Source: Heterocephalus glaber
Taxonomy: Eukaryota; Chordata; Mammalia; Rodentia; Bathyergidae
Reading direction: 5' to 3'
Assembly: GCF_000247695.1 (NCBI RefSeq)
Contig: NW_004624776.1
Location: 15,566,389 to 15,630,388, forward strand
Length of the DNA stretch: 64,000 nt
Positions within the stretch are counted from its first letter, which is position 1, and each line of letters starts with the position of its first letter. A program made the translations under genes and the position numbers. Shown in pieces: positions 33,604 through 45,929 of this stretch. Below the pieces are notes generated by a model. The model had not been told where the DNA came from. It was given only the letters and a program-made list of their open reading frames with translations, and did no database searches.

Positions 33604-35900
33604 ATAATATTTAGTATCTGTAATATGTCTGTGGCCATTCTCAGCCCTGAGGTTAGAAATAAGACCTTTTTTCTACCCAAAGGAGCTGACAGTCTAATAG
33701 TAACTCTGATTCTTAGCTGATTATTTACATCTTTGAGAGTTAAAAATGGAAAACTAAGAAAGTGAACTGATTATTACTTGATATATCCCATTTGAGAGGC
33801 AAAAATCTTTCTAGAACCAACAGGCCAAAAACTAATTGAATGGACTTTATTGGTGAAAATATTAGAAACCAGTGTGACTCCTGGGTAATCAAAACATACA
33901 TAGCAATTAAGCAATCATTCAGCAACTATTTATTTATATTTTTGTACAAGTTGCATCATATCCTATTAATCAAAAAATGTAAAAATGAGAAATATTTTTT
34001 AAGCAGCGTCTGTTGAGCAACCTAACCATTTTTCATAATCTCTCACTCAACCAATCTTCCCAAGAGAGACTGAGTGAAATGTCCCTGATCAGTCAGGGGA
34101 AAAGGTCAGGAGGTTCCACAGTGTCTCTCCACTAACTGTTCAGTGGGACACTGAGAAGGGTCCACTCACTGGGTGTTCTTTGAGGCTGAGCTCACTCAGG
34201 GACAACATATCCAGGTAAATTGTAAGAAGGAAGGAACTCGATTTTGGTTTTTCCTGAGGTCCGCCAGGCGATGCACCACATGTAGGTTCATGACCTAGTT
34301 CACCACATACTTGAAGCTCAGAAGTTTTTAGAAATGCTTTTAAATTTTCCTCATTTCATTTACAACGTAAGAGGCACATCTCTAACAAGCAAGCCACTTA
34401 GTGAAACCACATGGAGCAGAAAGCAAGCACATCCTGTTTGACCAAAACTTGCAGGAGTAATTTAAGAAGTCAGAAAGTCATTACCCTAGTTGGAATATGA
34501 CCAGGAAACTAGGATTAACACCCAAAAGCCTTTAGGTAAAGTGCCAAGAACTCTTTAATGACCTAATGGTTTAGAGTGTTAGACAACTGATTACCAGAGG
34601 AGCTGAATGCTCAGACATCCTTTGGGATAATGCTACATGTAAATTACTGTCACTACTTGTGAATAATTGTGTGAATAAGTTTGGCATTTAATTCCTTAAC
34701 TGTGAGAAGCTTACTTTGAAGGAAATACAAACATTTTGTGATGATAAACTCAATAGCTAAGTAAAATTTAAACTCAAGAGAAAATTACTTAAATACAGTA
34801 TAGGTACAGTCTTTCCTTCAGCCCAGTGTAGTCCTTCATTGAGCTAAGTTGAAAGTAAATAAAGTAAAAATGACACATTGGGAGATATTAATTAGCACTC
34901 CGTGTACAGACTAGAATAGAAGGAATAAATAAACATCTAAACAAATAAACTAAGAGGCTGTTTGGCTGTATATACTTCAATACTTCTGAGTCTCTAAAAT
35001 TGAATTTACTTGGGATAGCTATAAAATTGGGTGAGAAGACATGCAAAAACAACATACTATGACAGACTGTATTCTTGTTCCTAATCACTCATTCCCTTCT
35101 CTGTAAGGTGACATGTGTCCTACCTCTCCTTCTGTGACTCTCATTGTCTTCCTGTAGGAAAGCTACAATTCCACCTGCCACTGCAGGGCTTGACCACATG
35201 GCTTTATTGGACTAAAACAATGGGAGGAACAGTGCCGGATGCCTTGCCTTTTGTCTCTACAGGGATACCTTGTCCCAAGTAATATTGTTGCTTCAGTCTA
35301 GGTCCAAGGATGAGAAGGCATTTGGAGCAGACACAACAAAGCCAAGAGAAGCTACGGCAGCCATCACCAATGGGAAATGTCAAGAAATGAGCACTACTGG
35401 AAACCACGGAGGCATGGGAATTATTGTCCCAGGAAAGCTTCTAATATATACTGTTTCCTGGGGTGGGATCACTAAAAATGTTTTTATAGAAAATCATTGT
35501 TCAATTAAAAATTGACCAAAAGGGCCTGGTAAGAAGATGGCATCATTCTGTAGACCACACATACACACATTCTTCCATATTATTCGACTTATACATAATC
35601 GTATAATAAAACAACCTCATTAGAAGTTTGTGGTCATAAAACACTGAAGTGATATAAACCAGGATTCGATTTGGTGCCTTTTCAACTCTTCTATAGTTGT
35701 TTTCAAAATTCCTCCCAGTTCAGTCTTCCTCCAAAGAATCCAGGACCCTTCAACTTGTTAAGAGGTCCTCTTGACAAAATTTTATAGACTTCAAACAACA
35801 TTCTAGCTTCCTCTGTCCTACATCTTCATTATCCATGTAACAGTGCATAAGAATTTTGACCTCATGGAAATACTAGAAAATTAAGGCAGAGTTAAGAGGG

Positions 35901-35901
35901 G

Positions 35902-35938
<37 letters not shown>
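35901..35938. repeat. (GTT)n microsatellite
   Basis: About 12 perfect GTT units. A poly(AAC) tail of a minus-strand element is possible, but I see no element body beside it. Confidence 0.95.
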
Positions 35939-37259
35939 GGCAGTAAAAATTTCTCTGGCATCCACTCAATCAAACCCAAGACCACAGAGATATTGGCTAC
36001 CAATTTTAAAATAAAATAAACGTGTCTGAAAGACTCAAAATGCTAGGGCAATTCCCTAGAGAATATGAGAATCATGCAACAAATCCAAAAGTCAAAGAAA
36101 CCCAACAGCCAGATGGAAAGCTCCTCCAAGCCTTTGAAGAAGCTGGTAGGGAAGAAAGGCAGTGAAGACATTCTTCCCTTCCTCTATTCATGTAAACATT
36201 TGCAATGGTTTTCTGAACAAAGCACAGCTGCTTTCCAATCTGTGGATCAAAGTGTGAACAGGTGATGTTGACTGCCTTCTAAGAGAAGCCTGTCAAGCAC
36301 CAAAGTGCAAAGGTGAAAATTAGAATGTATAGGGTGAGTAGGTGTTGAAATATCTACACAATATTTCCAAAAGTTCAGAGAAGATTACTCTAGTTTATGT
36401 CCTGGATCTGGGAAAATGTTTGATTTAAGAAGGTTTTCATTTTTGCCCAAAGTGATTCTCCAACTTTAAATTTATACCTTTGTAACTATGACATTTTTGT
36501 AAAACAAAAGATCTCATTGTTGTTCCTTTCATCTGTGAACTCTTATTTAATTCACATAGCACACTGGAGTCCTTTCATTTTGCTTTGGTTTCCAGCACAA
36601 AACTCTGTGGCATCTTTGTAATTGACAGCCAAATGTTTATAAGTCTACCTTTCCAGGACAGGTAATTTTTATATGAAATGCCATCAATAGATTTAATTAT
36701 GTTCAACATTCTCAAGAAAACAATCCCATTGGCACTGTGAAATATATTGAGTTTGATGTGTTTGGCTGCAAATACTTTCATTTGGCCAAGGCTACAGAGT
36801 CTGAAGTCTCCAAGTGTAAATTATAATGTTATTTGAGATGAAGTATAGAGTCATTTGTGTTGCTCAGGCACGACACATGATGTAATCTTACACTCTATCT
36901 GCAGGTGTGATATTGGATTCTGCTAGGACAGGCACCTGGTATCAATGTTCACTCTGGCTTTGTTTCAACACAGTCAACAATGGCTGAAGATGACTAAAAA
37001 AAAATACTACCCAGCTTCAGCAGATTGTTTTTATGAAGACAAATGATGAGCAACAATTACCAATGAGCTAAATGGTATCTGATTACTTTCTTTCCCTGAG
37101 CAACACCAAATTCTTACTTTTTACTGTAATAATCTTGGTGCTATGAGACGATAAAAATTAAATCAGAGTTCATGAATAATAAATACAGTAATGCTATGTG
37201 AGTCTGTATACAGACTCAGAAAATAATACAGATAGTGATGCCTTATTTGTCAAATAGTT

Positions 37260-37262
<3 letters not shown>

Positions 37263-37295
<33 letters not shown>
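37263..37295. repeat. (AT)n microsatellite
   Basis: About 16 perfect AT units, self-complementary and likely to extrude a cruciform or unpair under negative supercoiling. Confidence 0.95.
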
Positions 37296-37297
<2 letters not shown>

Positions 37298-39955
37298 CTG
37301 AGCCATGTATTTCTCTTTATAACATTCATCCCACAAGTAATTTCTTCTGGGATGTCCACCTCTACTTCAAGTCTGTAAGCCAATAAGGGAAAGAACCTAA
37401 CAGAGTGCATGTAACATTACATAGTGCTGAATGCACATTTGCTGAATGAACACTGGCTTTCTCATGGCCTGATCTTGCAAGGCATGAACTTAACAACTAG
37501 GCACTGCATGGCTGGAGTCAAGGTACAGACCCTAAACACAAAGCACAGGAATTCAACTATTCTACTTGAAAACTGACCCTATGCTCATTGAGATCCCTGG
37601 TCAAGGCACAAGCATCCCCAAAATGTATCACCATGACTAGGTGTGCCAATAGATGAAAGATGATCTTTTGGGTATTTTGCAGAGAAATGTAATTTGTCAA
37701 ATTACTCTTTAATAACCTAAGCACCTTGAAAATTTTAGATATTAAAGACATTTATAAAACTGATATTTTTAAAGTGGGGGAATCTTAAGCTCCAGTTCGA
37801 ACCATTCAAGAAAAATGAAAACCATTCATTTATTCATTTAGTTCCCTTCCTAAAAGAAAGAAACAACATGATTTCATTTGCCTGTAATTCAAAGGTCTGC
37901 AAATGGTGCTATATTCATTATCTCACTCTATCCTTATAACATCCTCACAAAGCAACTAGGGATTCTGAGTCACTTTTTCTACATTAGGAAGCAGACTCAA
38001 GCTGGGTGGAGCAGTGGCATTGGCCTTTGTGTCCTGTGTCTCTTCTTCCACATCAGGCTGCTTCTCCTCAAGGCTCAAAGTTCCCTTGTTTACCACCCAG
38101 TCCTACTTCCTCAGATGTGAACCTTTAGAAGTGAAGCTATTTTGAATTTGACATTTCTTATCTCACACCTCGCTCGGCCTCTCTCCCATCTTTCTGTATG
38201 TAAGATGGTTTAGGCTTGTGAAACCTGTGAGCTCAGGCAAGTTATCTTTTTCTATAAGTGCCATCTATTTGAAGACCAACACTGGCATCTCATTTACTCA
38301 AGTTTATGTGCCAGTGACTAACAAGAAATTTCAAGGTCCTCTTTTGCTTGAGTTCAGTGCAGTGTCCTCAGGGCAGTTTTTAGTCAGATCAAAGGCAATA
38401 TGGAGATTAAAGCCAGGGTATCGAGTCAGGCCTTCTGCAAGGACACTTTTCCCAAGCATTGGTGACTATTAGTTAAAACCTCAAAACATCTTTTTGGAAA
38501 ACTTGGGGAAGCACTTTTCTTGCCTGTGTTTGAATTCATACTCTATTGCTTAGCAAGTCGAACTCTAAAAATGCTTTCAGCAACTTTTGAGAAATAATCT
38601 TAATCACTGTACACCTTTATTAAATGTTCTTGTCTCCTTTTGTAACTAACCTGAAGAAATAAAAGTAGTACAATCCATTAAAGGAAAAATATTTATTTAT
38701 TCACTAGTCTAAACTTTATAATTTTTGTAATCCTATATGATGAAAAGTAACTACTGAAACTTAGACTAAAGATGGTCTAAGGACGACTTAAAAGATAGAT
38801 AGAGGAATTTCCACTTCTTTCTACGGACCCACATTGTGCATGTGCTTTTGGTCCTGGGAATCTGTTGGTGCGTACCTATTAAGCTAGCTCCCCTGCATTT
38901 AAGGCTGTCAAGAGAGAGCCTTGGGTTAAGGAATCCCATGAAGGAATAGTAAGAGGCCACTTGACATGTTTAGCCAGCCCTTCAGACCAGGCCTGCTATT
39001 TCAGGTTTATTTCTCCTTCATGCTACAGTGCACTAAGGGTCAGTGAAAGGATTTTGGCTGATGCCACCATTTCTGGTCCAAGTTTCCTTCCACCTGTGAC
39101 TGTGCTTGCTACAGTTCAGTCTCCTCTGTGGACTTGGTGGATAAAGAGAGACAGAGAGGACTAAGCGTGAAGGGATTTTGTGTACCATGCCTGGAAGTGT
39201 TTCACATCATTGTTACCACCAGCTCTGGGCCCAGAACCTAGTCATTTCTCTCTGCGAAGGAGGCTGGGAAGTGAGGTCTACCAAAAGGCAGAAGTCCAAG
39301 AAAGTATGGATACCTGTGACTCATGGTTCTTTATGCTACAATGAAAGTACAGTAGTGATAGTTGTGTCTATAATATTTGATTAATAAATCATATGTATGA
39401 TACTTTTTCTTAGCCCTGTTATACCCAATACTTTTATAAACAATATAATTGGGAGAACAGAAGAAATGCTCTCCTAATTGCAGATGACACATAACTAGAA
39501 GAAAGAGCTAATAATTTTATTTGCAAAAAGAGGTGGCTACCCAGATTTTGTTAGCCAACCCTTAGGCTAGGTAACAGAATTCATAATAAATATTAGATGA
39601 AGTAGAAACAAACATAAACTCAGTAACATGTAAATTCTTGATGTGATCTATTTCTTGTATTAAAATACTTTCACACAAAATGAGCTTTACTACAAACCCC
39701 AAAGAAGTTAAGAGTGTAACTTGGATACCTAAAAGGTCATGAACATAGGTGTGGCAATTGGAAAGTCCAATAAAGAGTCATTCATCAGCCAAAGTAACAT
39801 AGCCTGTGGTTGTGTGTCCTTGGGGAATGCCAGCTAACTACCTCAAGAGACCATTAACATGGTAAACCTGCCAAGGCCACAACTTGGACCCTGGGCCCCA
39901 GAATCTGATTTATCCCTCAAAGGACAGGAAAGCTTATGTATTTTCATGCAATACA

Positions 39956-40473
39956 CAGTCAGCCCTCTGCATCAGTGGGTCCTGTATTCATGGGTTCAAC
40001 CAACTGCGTATTGAAATATTTTTTAAAAATTACACTTGTACCTCTGTTAATGAACACTTTTGTTTGCAAATAATTTGGATCACAAAAAGAAGTGTTTGGC
40101 AAAATTTTTTTTGTTTGCAAACCCTGTATCAGGTGACAAGCACTACTGTAGTCATCTTTCTCATGCAAATACAAACATAGCTATCTCTTCCAAAATCACA
40201 GAACAAATTAAGTTCATGAACCAAAGTGCTACTATATATCTGTAAGAACATAATACAGATTTGTCTTGTTATTACTCTTCAAAATAATGCAACTATTTCC
40301 ATTGTACTGGATATTATAAGTCTTCCAGAGATTATTTGAAGTATGTGGGAAGATTATACATGTTCTTCACAAGTACTACACTGTTTTATTATATAAGCAA
40401 CAGTCCATGGACAGATTTTGGTGCCCAAGAGGAATACTGGATCCAATCCCCAATGAATACTAAGAGACAACTG
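39956..40473. mobile_element. Tigger-like (pogo/Tc1-mariner) non-autonomous DNA transposon
   Basis: The left end is CAGTCAGCCCTCTGCATCAG, followed by 'gggttcaaccaactgcgtat'. The right end, read inward, is CAGTTGTCTCTTAGTATTC, followed by 'attggggattggatccagta'. These are the two inverted-type termini of mammalian Tigger/MER2 elements, and a TA follows the right end at 40474-40475. The interior has no transposase frame, only the standard AT-rich filler ('ttataatatcca' on the minus strand). Confidence 0.75.
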
Positions 40474-40559
40474 TACTGAGGAATTCACATGAAGTTAGAG
40501 CTTTATAACAGCATTGTGGACAACCTTGCTATGCTTCTCAGCCCTCAAAGTGACCAAAT

Positions 40560-40690
40560 GAGCTTAGTGGAGTAGTGAATAGAAGGTTGGAACTGACGAG
40601 TTTTGTGGCCCTGGTCAACTCTGCAGTGTGTGACTCTGTACTATACAATCACTGAACCTCTGCTACTACTTCTTTCTTCCAAATCAACCA
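40560..40690 (+). repeat. MIR-type SINE
   Basis: It carries 'gagcttagtggagtagtgaa', 'gtgtgtgactctgtactata' and 'atcactgaacctctgctact'. These follow the MIR order of a tRNA-like head, a core, then 'cttaacctctctg'. It is old and diverged. Confidence 0.55.
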
Positions 40691-41227
40691 GAACTGAGTA
40701 GGAACCAAATAAATGTCTACGGGATTAATTCAATCAGACTCAATCCAATGGATTCAAATGTCTTCTTACCCTCCTGTGCCACAGTACCACATACTCATCC
40801 CTGCTGGAGAGTCATAGAATCTTAGAGAAAAATAATTGAAGATTATCTATCCATATTTCCACCCAAAAGAATATTCTCTGGGGTATTAGTTCTGACCACC
40901 TGCAATCTGCTTCTGCTTGGACACACCCAGACCAGAGCACAGGGTCTAGTGAGGCAGCTCCTATAGTATTTCTGTTCATTAGAACTACCAGCCACTAATG
41001 CAACTAAAATGTGTCTTCCTCTAAGTTTCATCTATTGCTTTAATATTTTGCTTCCTTTTATTTCAGTGGCATACCAAATCTAATTCCTGTTTAATTTGAA
41101 GTCCAGCCTGGGGCTGAGGCAATATTTTGCTACTATGTTTATATTAATCCAGTCTCTGAAGGTGATAGCTCTGATGATGAAAATATTGGGGGTATGTATA
41201 ATATACATTATCATTATTAGTAAGTGC

Positions 41228-41695
41228 AGTCAACCCTCAGCATTGACAGTGGATTTGTTCCAGTACCCCCTTAGATCTCCAAACTCACAGACACTCAATC
41301 CTCTTATGTAAAATGATTTGTTTAGAACCTACACACATCCTCCTGAATATTTTAAATCACCTGTAGATGACTTACAATTCCTAGAACAAGGTAAATGCTA
41401 TGTAAGTAAGTGTCATAGTATATTGTCTAGGGAATAATGATAAGAAAATAATCTGTAAACCAGACACAGAGGCTCACACCTGTAATCCCAGCACTCTGGG
41501 AAGTTGAGGCAGGAGGATCCCAAGCCCAGTTTGTATAGCTTTGCGACTTAACGAATTGTCTCAAAATAAATATTAAGAAATGGAGGAGAGTGTAGTTTAG
41601 TGCAAGGGCCCTGGATTCAATCCCCAGTGATGATAAAGCTGTCTGTACATGTTCATTAAAGTAAGACTTTTTCCCAAAATACCCCCCCATCATTG
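41228..41695 (+). mobile_element. Tigger2/MER2-like DNA transposon, split by a SINE
   Basis: The end 'cagtcaaccctcagcattg' is followed by 'tggatttgttccagtacccc', 'cacacatcctcctgaatatt', 'aggtaaatgctatgtaagta', 'attgtctagggaataatgat', 'aagaaaataatctgtaaa'. The text then resumes after the SINE at about 41640 with 'ctgtctgtacatgttcatta'. This is the Tigger2/MER2 terminal segment in its usual order. The opposite end is missing or unrecognised. It lies 0.75 kb from the related element at 39956-40473. Confidence 0.75.
41459..41632 (+). mobile_element. B1-ID composite SINE inside a Tigger element
   Basis: The B1 part is 'ggctcacacctgtaatccca gcactctggg' through 'aggcaggaggatcccaag'. A shortened ID part follows: 'gtgtagtttagtgcaagggc cctggattcaatccccagt', which keeps the B box. 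It interrupts colinear Tigger sequence, so it inserted later. The 93-codon minus frame here is not a gene. Confidence 0.8.
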
Positions 41696-41744
41696 ACTGA
41701 ATTTCCACATTCCATCGATATAGAAAGCCAACTCTATAACAATA

Positions 41745-41965
41745 ACGGTTATGTATTAAGTGCCTAGTTGCTCAACACACAGGTACAGGGTAAATGATTT
41801 ATGTATATTATCACTAGTCTTCGTTGCCTTTATAACATGCATTCCATGCATTTACACTTGAATAAACTGAGAATGAGCACAGTGTAATGACTCATGTAGG
41901 AGCAAACAGATAATAAATGGAAAACCAGGCTTAGGATATAAGTGGGTCTGATTCCAGTATGTGCC
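41745..41965 (+). repeat. MIR-type SINE
   Basis: The order 'taacggttatgtattaagtg cctag', 'cacttgaataaactgagaa' and 'gggtctgattccagtatgtg' follows MIR. The target is unique sequence. Edges are approximate. Confidence 0.5.
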
Positions 41966-42862
41966 CTTCCCATTTACTCTCAGGTTTTTGTTTAACCTGT
42001 CCAGGTGAACTGTATTTTTATTTTATTTCATGGTTTAACATCACTCTTTTTCCAGTTTCTGACAACCAAATTATCCTGTAGCTCAGGCTTCCAGAGAATC
42101 AATGGCCTCTAACCAGCTGAATATTAAGAAAAGGTAAATATAATGAAGGCACTATCAAATCCCAACTTGCTGTATGAAGGGGGCTCTGGTTTGAATCAAA
42201 GAAAACAAGTGAAAACACAAACTTTACAAGAGAATGTGCATATATCTACTTTGGAGAGTTCTCACTTGGGGGCCAGAGCATTATGTAGTAGACATTTACA
42301 CACCACAGATCTCACCAAACTGTGTGGTTTAGAGAAATTAAGAGAGACACCTGTGAGTACCGTCAGCCCCCAGTACAACCAGTAGTGCTGAAAACAGTTG
42401 CACTAAAACCAAAATCACATCCATGGAGCAAAGGCTGCTGACGTGCAAGAGGTGAATCAAATGACTGATGATGTTCAAAGTGCTGAAAGAAACATTTTTT
42501 CTGAACTGTTATACAGTGCCACCCACACAGGAAATTCAACAGACATATTAATTATACCTAGCATGTAATCCAAAAGATCCAGGGAATGTGCTTTATTTAT
42601 TTTTTCTTTGGGGATGAGAGGAGAATAAAATAAGATGATGTCCACAGATGATGTTTAGATCTGGGTGTGCTGTTTTCATCTGAAAAATCTTAAGACACAC
42701 TGAGTCTTCCCAAAATTGTCATCTTCCTCTGTAAATAAACCCAAACTTTCAGTTTAAACAACTGGTGAAATGCAGATAATTACTAAACTCAGCTCTGATA
42801 CAGATCCTATTGCTCAACCCAGGGAAGACTTTGAAAATGATATTGCCACTCTGAGGTTTGGG

Positions 42863-42865
<3 letters not shown>

Positions 42866-42909
<44 letters not shown>
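42866..42909. repeat. (GT)n microsatellite
   Basis: About 21 perfect GT units. Frames giving repeated C-V or T-H residues across it are artefacts. Long GT tracts can form Z-DNA. Confidence 0.98.
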
Positions 42910-42912
<3 letters not shown>

Positions 42913-43379
42913 CCACAAACTCACTTTTATATACTGATAACCAATTTTGTTTATTGCTTTTTTTATCTTCTGAACGGAGATGTGCCATATCTGGAGTTTT
43001 TCCAAAGTCCTGATTATAACATCTTGAGCAATCTCAAAACACCTGGTTTGCTAAAAGACTCAGAGAGGGGCCCAACCTATGACTGAGATTTAGACCTCCT
43101 TAAAATGCCTGAAGACAATGGAATTCTAAGCCAGAAATCAGAGGCTGGTATTTCATTACCACTGGTTTTACTTTGGTACATGATTACAGCACTAACTAGC
43201 CCTGAGGTCTAACACCAAACACTCTGAGGTATTGAGTATAGCCGGGGGTACCCTGAGCCTTTACACTTTGGGTTTATCAGTTGGGTTGCACAGGTGGGCA
43301 TACTATAAGCAGCTGAGGGAGATTCTCTTTAGGAACTGAGCTGAACAGTGCTTCTTGGGGACTTGAATTGGTGCCTGGC

Positions 43380-43945
43380 TGGTGTCATCTGGCTCTCTTC
43401 ACTCTCTACCTCTCTCTCACTTCATTGGGCATACTAGGCTTCTCATGTTTCCAGAATGGACCTGCTGTGTCCCACCCCACTTTCCTGGTACAAGCTGTTC
43501 CCACTGCCAGGAATCCTCACACTGCCAGACCCCCTACACTTGAGCTGCTTAGCTTGACAATAACTCTTCAGAAATCAGCTGAAATGATTCTTCTTAAGTT
43601 AGCCCTCTTCTGATGCCCTTCTTCCCCAAGGTGAGGTTGGCTACATCCAACCTCTAGGACCTGAGGCTCAGCACATCTGCACCTGCATGTGACAAGGGCT
43701 TCCCCCTCCTGAACTTCACTGAGCAGAGGCCATGCCTGGCTTGTTCCCTGTTATGTTCCCAGAGCTCAGCAAAGTGGGCAACGAAGACAAGATGCTCAGG
43801 ACATCCTGGCTGACTGAGCACTACAGCTTGGTTTATCCTCCAGTTTCTCTCTCTAGGGTGGGACTTGGTGCTAATCACGGGTGCCTTTCCCCTAAATAGC
43901 ACAATTCCCAATACAGAGTAAATATTTGTTCAAATAAATGAATAA
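43380..43945 (+). repeat. L2 3' region
   Basis: It shows L2-like order: 'gtacaagctgttcccactgcc aggaatcctc', 'cagaaatcagctgaaatgat', 'cttcactgagcagaggccat gcctggcttg', and a terminal 'cagagtaaatatttgttcaa ataaatgaataag'. This matches the coding-to-3'-end arrangement of L2 ('ctgttccctctgcctggaat', 'tgaatgaatga'). It is ancient and non-coding now. Confidence 0.65.
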
Positions 43946-43949
43946 GAGG

Positions 43950-45266
43950 GGTATACACTTCCAATTCATAACACAATATAAAGGCAGATAATCAAGTAAA
44001 AAGCTATGTTTTATACCTTTAAAAAAAATAGATACATTATAAAACAAAATGTCCACAAGAGCAAACTCACCATAAAAATTCCTTTTTTCTTTAAGGCCAT
44101 CCATCAAAAACAAAACAATCACTTATAAAATATTAGCTTAGCCAGTTATTTGGAATGAAATACACTTTTAAGGTTATTTTTCAAAAACTAAATCTAGACT
44201 TCAAAACAATATAATTTTAAAAGGTATCATTGGATTTTTTTTGATAAAATGAAATCAATTTTAGGATTGTGCTCTAATAAATAATTGAGAATCACTCAAA
44301 TTAATAAAAACCATCAAAGAAAATAAATCTGGATATAAAGATGAAAATAATCTATATAGAATATTATCTTTTAAAATCTGTAAGCAGACATTGTGCGTAA
44401 GGTTTTGTATCTAGAGGGAGAATTAGCCATTCAGGCCCAGTGATGGATGATGGAGTTTGAACCAGGAGGAAAGTTTCCCTGGCTCTATTTATGTTTTTAA
44501 ATAAATGAAATTCTGACAACTTGATCATAACCAGGCTGCTTTCTGACCATTACCACAATGAATAAGATTTACTTAGTGAATGCTTACAAGTGAAAGTTTC
44601 TAAAATGTATTTAATTTAAGCTGTTTGTTAAAAAGCATGATTATATTGAAATGCTCAGATGTTAATGATAATAAAAATCAGCAATATTTTGGAAAGGATA
44701 AAGCACATTTTCCCAAGCTGTTTGCAATTGTTTCTTTCCATTTTTTTCATTCAGTTACCCCGTAAATCAGCCAATTAATAGCAACCTTAGTTCCCTTTGG
44801 ACAAATGTACATAGTTTCCCTAGTTAGAAACTCCACCAGGATTTACTTTGTTAAATACACACTATGGCCTAACCATAAGGAAGAGAAGCAAGCCAGCAGT
44901 TTCTGTCCAAGTGTAGAAATTATATAAAACCTGGAGAAAACAGTGACATGACTAAGTATTCAAGATTTTCCTGTATTCAATAAAATCTCTGGCAGTTGTG
45001 ATATAAAATCCTTCCTTGTACCTAAGTTACATCAACTGCCCAGAGTTCATCAGCGGTAAGGGAAAAGGGCCATTCAAACATTTTAGAAATTCATTAAGTG
45101 CCATCATCACCACCTTACTAGCACTAAAAATATGAAACTCGAGGTTGTGGGAATGGTCAACCACCAGTGATCCAGGGAATCAGGCTGGTCAGGATAACAT
45201 CCTTGATGGAGAGGCAGAAGCCCCCAAGTGAAATTTTCTCACTGAGTGTATTGGCAAAGAAAGAAA
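43950..45266. other. AT-rich unique sequence
   Basis: No gene is recognised. The stretch 44500-44760 has several homeodomain-like TAAT motifs and no repeat signature. It could be a conserved noncoding element, but nothing in the sequence decides that. Confidence 0.4.
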
Positions 45267-45310
45267 GGGGGGGGGGGGAGGAAGGAAGGAAGGAAGGAAG
45301 GAAGGAAGGG
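45267..45310. repeat. G12 run plus (GGAA)8 microsatellite
   Basis: Twelve consecutive G residues (45267-45278) are followed by about eight GGAA units. (GGAA)n arrays can bind ETS-family factors. The basis here is composition only. Confidence 0.95.
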
Positions 45311-45744
45311 AAAAAAGATAGAATGCTAGTGTACAACAACATACATACAGAATAACAATCTAATATGTTCCTGTACCTCTGCTCAAATCTCCCCACTTCT
45401 GTGGGTCTCAGTTCCTCCACTTATAGGTGAATTCCTCATAATTCATCTTAGGCGCCAAGATTTCATAATTCATATATCGTAAGATGCAGCTACATGGACA
45501 GAAGAAGAGATTGTAAAATCATCACAGTTGGGTTGATTTCTTTTTACAACTGGGCCAGTGTGTGGAATTTTGCTGTAAAGTTAAGGAGGAAATCTCAGAA
45601 ATTTTATTTATTCATGCAGTAAATACTGTTGAAGGCTTACTATGCTTCAAGTAGCTTGCACCTCTTAGAAATATTGAAAGACTAAGGACGGTGCATCCCA
45701 CAGTCATGGTGTCCCCTGTAAGCCTGATTGAATACAGATAAAAG

Positions 45745-45925
45745 TGACCTAGTGTCCACCACTTTCTGTGTGAACCTACTCAAATTCTGAATCTTAATTT
45801 TCTTATTAGTCAAACGGTCATGGCGTATCTATTTCATAAGGTTGCTGAAAAACAGAAGCTAAGTGCATAATGCACAAAGTACAGTATAGAGCCAGGTACA
45901 TAGAAAGTGCCCAATGAATGATATG
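45745..45925 (+). repeat. MIR-type SINE
   Basis: The order 'gtgtgaacctactcaaattc', 'cttaattttcttattagtca', 'ataaggttgctgaaaaacag' and 'gccaggtacatagaaagtgc ccaatgaatg' tracks the MIR consensus through 'cctcagtttcctcatctgta', 'gggttgttgtgaggatt' and 'gcctggcacatagtaag'. Confidence 0.7.
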
Positions 45926-45929
45926 GAGG

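Larger units (their letters stand above)
33604..39955. other. Mostly unique non-coding sequence
   Basis: No gene is recognised. It contains (GTT)n at 35901-35938 and (AT)n at 37263-37295, both listed separately. A possible old LTR-like segment lies at about 35150-35480, with 'cttcagtctaggtccaagga' and 'gcatttggagcagacacaac'. A candidate conserved block lies at 36840-37200. Confidence 0.45.

Noticed and set aside
33447..33680. 77-codon K/E/G/R-rich minus-strand frame
   Set aside because: Translation of a polypurine low-complexity tract.
42749..43005. Open frames with repeated TH or CV residues
   Set aside because: They are translations of the (GT)n microsatellite.
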